Assembly (NCBI GenBank): GCA_947496905.1
Contig: CANMEW010000085.1
Coordinates: forward strand, 1-5,467
Source: Rickettsiales bacterium
GTDB lineage: Bacteria; Pseudomonadota; Alphaproteobacteria; Rickettsiales; UBA1997
Reading direction: 5' to 3'
DNA length: 5,467 nt
Part shown: one piece after another, positions 5,423 to 5,467 of the stretch
How the letters are laid out: the number at the start of each line of letters is the position of its first letter
Position numbering within the stretch: the first letter of the stretch is position 1
The notes under the pieces: generated by a model
Told to the model about the DNA's origin: nothing
The model's input: only the letters and a program-made list of their open reading frames with translations
Database searches by the model: none
Program-made: the position numbers and the translations under genes

Positions 5423-5467
5423 TCTTCCTAAAAATTTCTCGAAAAATCTAGGTTTTTCAGAGGCTCC

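Larger units (their letters stand above)
5254..5467 (-). mobile_element. MITE-like palindromic element, copy B (214 bp, long form)
   Basis: Reverse-orientation copy of element A, with ends GGAACCTCTGAAAAACC (5254-5270) and its near-complement GGTTTTTCAGAGGCTCC (5451-5467), differing at one base (A at 5257). It carries a 72-bp internal module (5289-5360) missing from A. The left flank is TACA (5250-5253); a matching TACA is predicted just beyond the window, which ends exactly at the element terminus. Read on the minus strand from the outer end, the element has a 52-codon open frame (5467 to the TAA at 5311-5309) beginning GASEKPRFF, so it could add a foreign tail to a protein entering from the right. 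No transposase is encoded. Mobilisation in trans is inferred. Confidence 0.85.

Noticed and set aside
5209..5451. Plus-strand open frame of 80 codons
   Set aside because: It is antisense to the remnant tail and runs through most of element B. The part that looks coding is on the minus strand, so this is best explained as a shadow.
5175..5467. Psd (phosphatidylserine decarboxylase) as the gene upstream of pssA
   Set aside because: The common psd-pssA order suggested it, but the 25-residue tail does not resemble Psd C-termini, so no identity is assigned.

Overview
The window is an AT-rich bacterial surface-polysaccharide region joined to housekeeping genes. The alphaproteobacterial-type PssA, the AT-rich codon use and the short palindromic repeats suggest an alphaproteobacterium, perhaps a small-genome or host-associated lineage. 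That placement is an inference; there is no rRNA or other marker to confirm it.

Plus strand, 3-1715: three tightly overlapping genes run left to right. They are the 3' part of a TIGR04325-type putative methyltransferase, a GT-A fold glycosyltransferase with a DAD motif, and an FdtA/WxcM-like sugar-nucleotide 3,4-ketoisomerase. Minus strand, 5109-1871: four genes run right to left as a compact operon, pssA (phosphatidylserine synthase), aroQ (type II dehydroquinase), rfbA/rmlA (glucose-1-phosphate thymidylyltransferase) and an FdtB/QdtB-like PLP aminotransferase. The two blocks converge around 1715-1871. RmlA, FdtA and FdtB are three of the steps leading to a dTDP-3-amino-3,6-dideoxyhexose (Fuc3N or Qui3N type). 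The 4,6-dehydratase (RmlB) and the N-acetyltransferase are not in the window. The glycosyltransferase and the methyltransferase-like protein would fit assembly or modification of the same glycan.

The most notable content is a pair of short inverted-repeat elements with no transposase. Copy A (1717-1859, 143 bp) sits between the two convergent gene blocks. It has perfect 17-bp terminal inverted repeats and a TAAA duplication that includes the fdtA stop codon. Copy B (5254-5467, 214 bp) is the same element in opposite orientation upstream of pssA, with an extra 72-bp internal module. B appears to have cut a minus-strand gene, leaving only a 25-codon 3' tail next to pssA. The core hairpin of the two copies shows one compensatory base-pair change (T-A in A, C-G in B). 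Because the copies are inverted, recombination between them would flip the whole pssA-to-fdtB block and make it co-directional with fdtA.

No tRNA, rRNA, CRISPR array, transposase or defence gene was seen. No gene-free stretch exceeds 300 bases apart from the remnant and element at the right edge.
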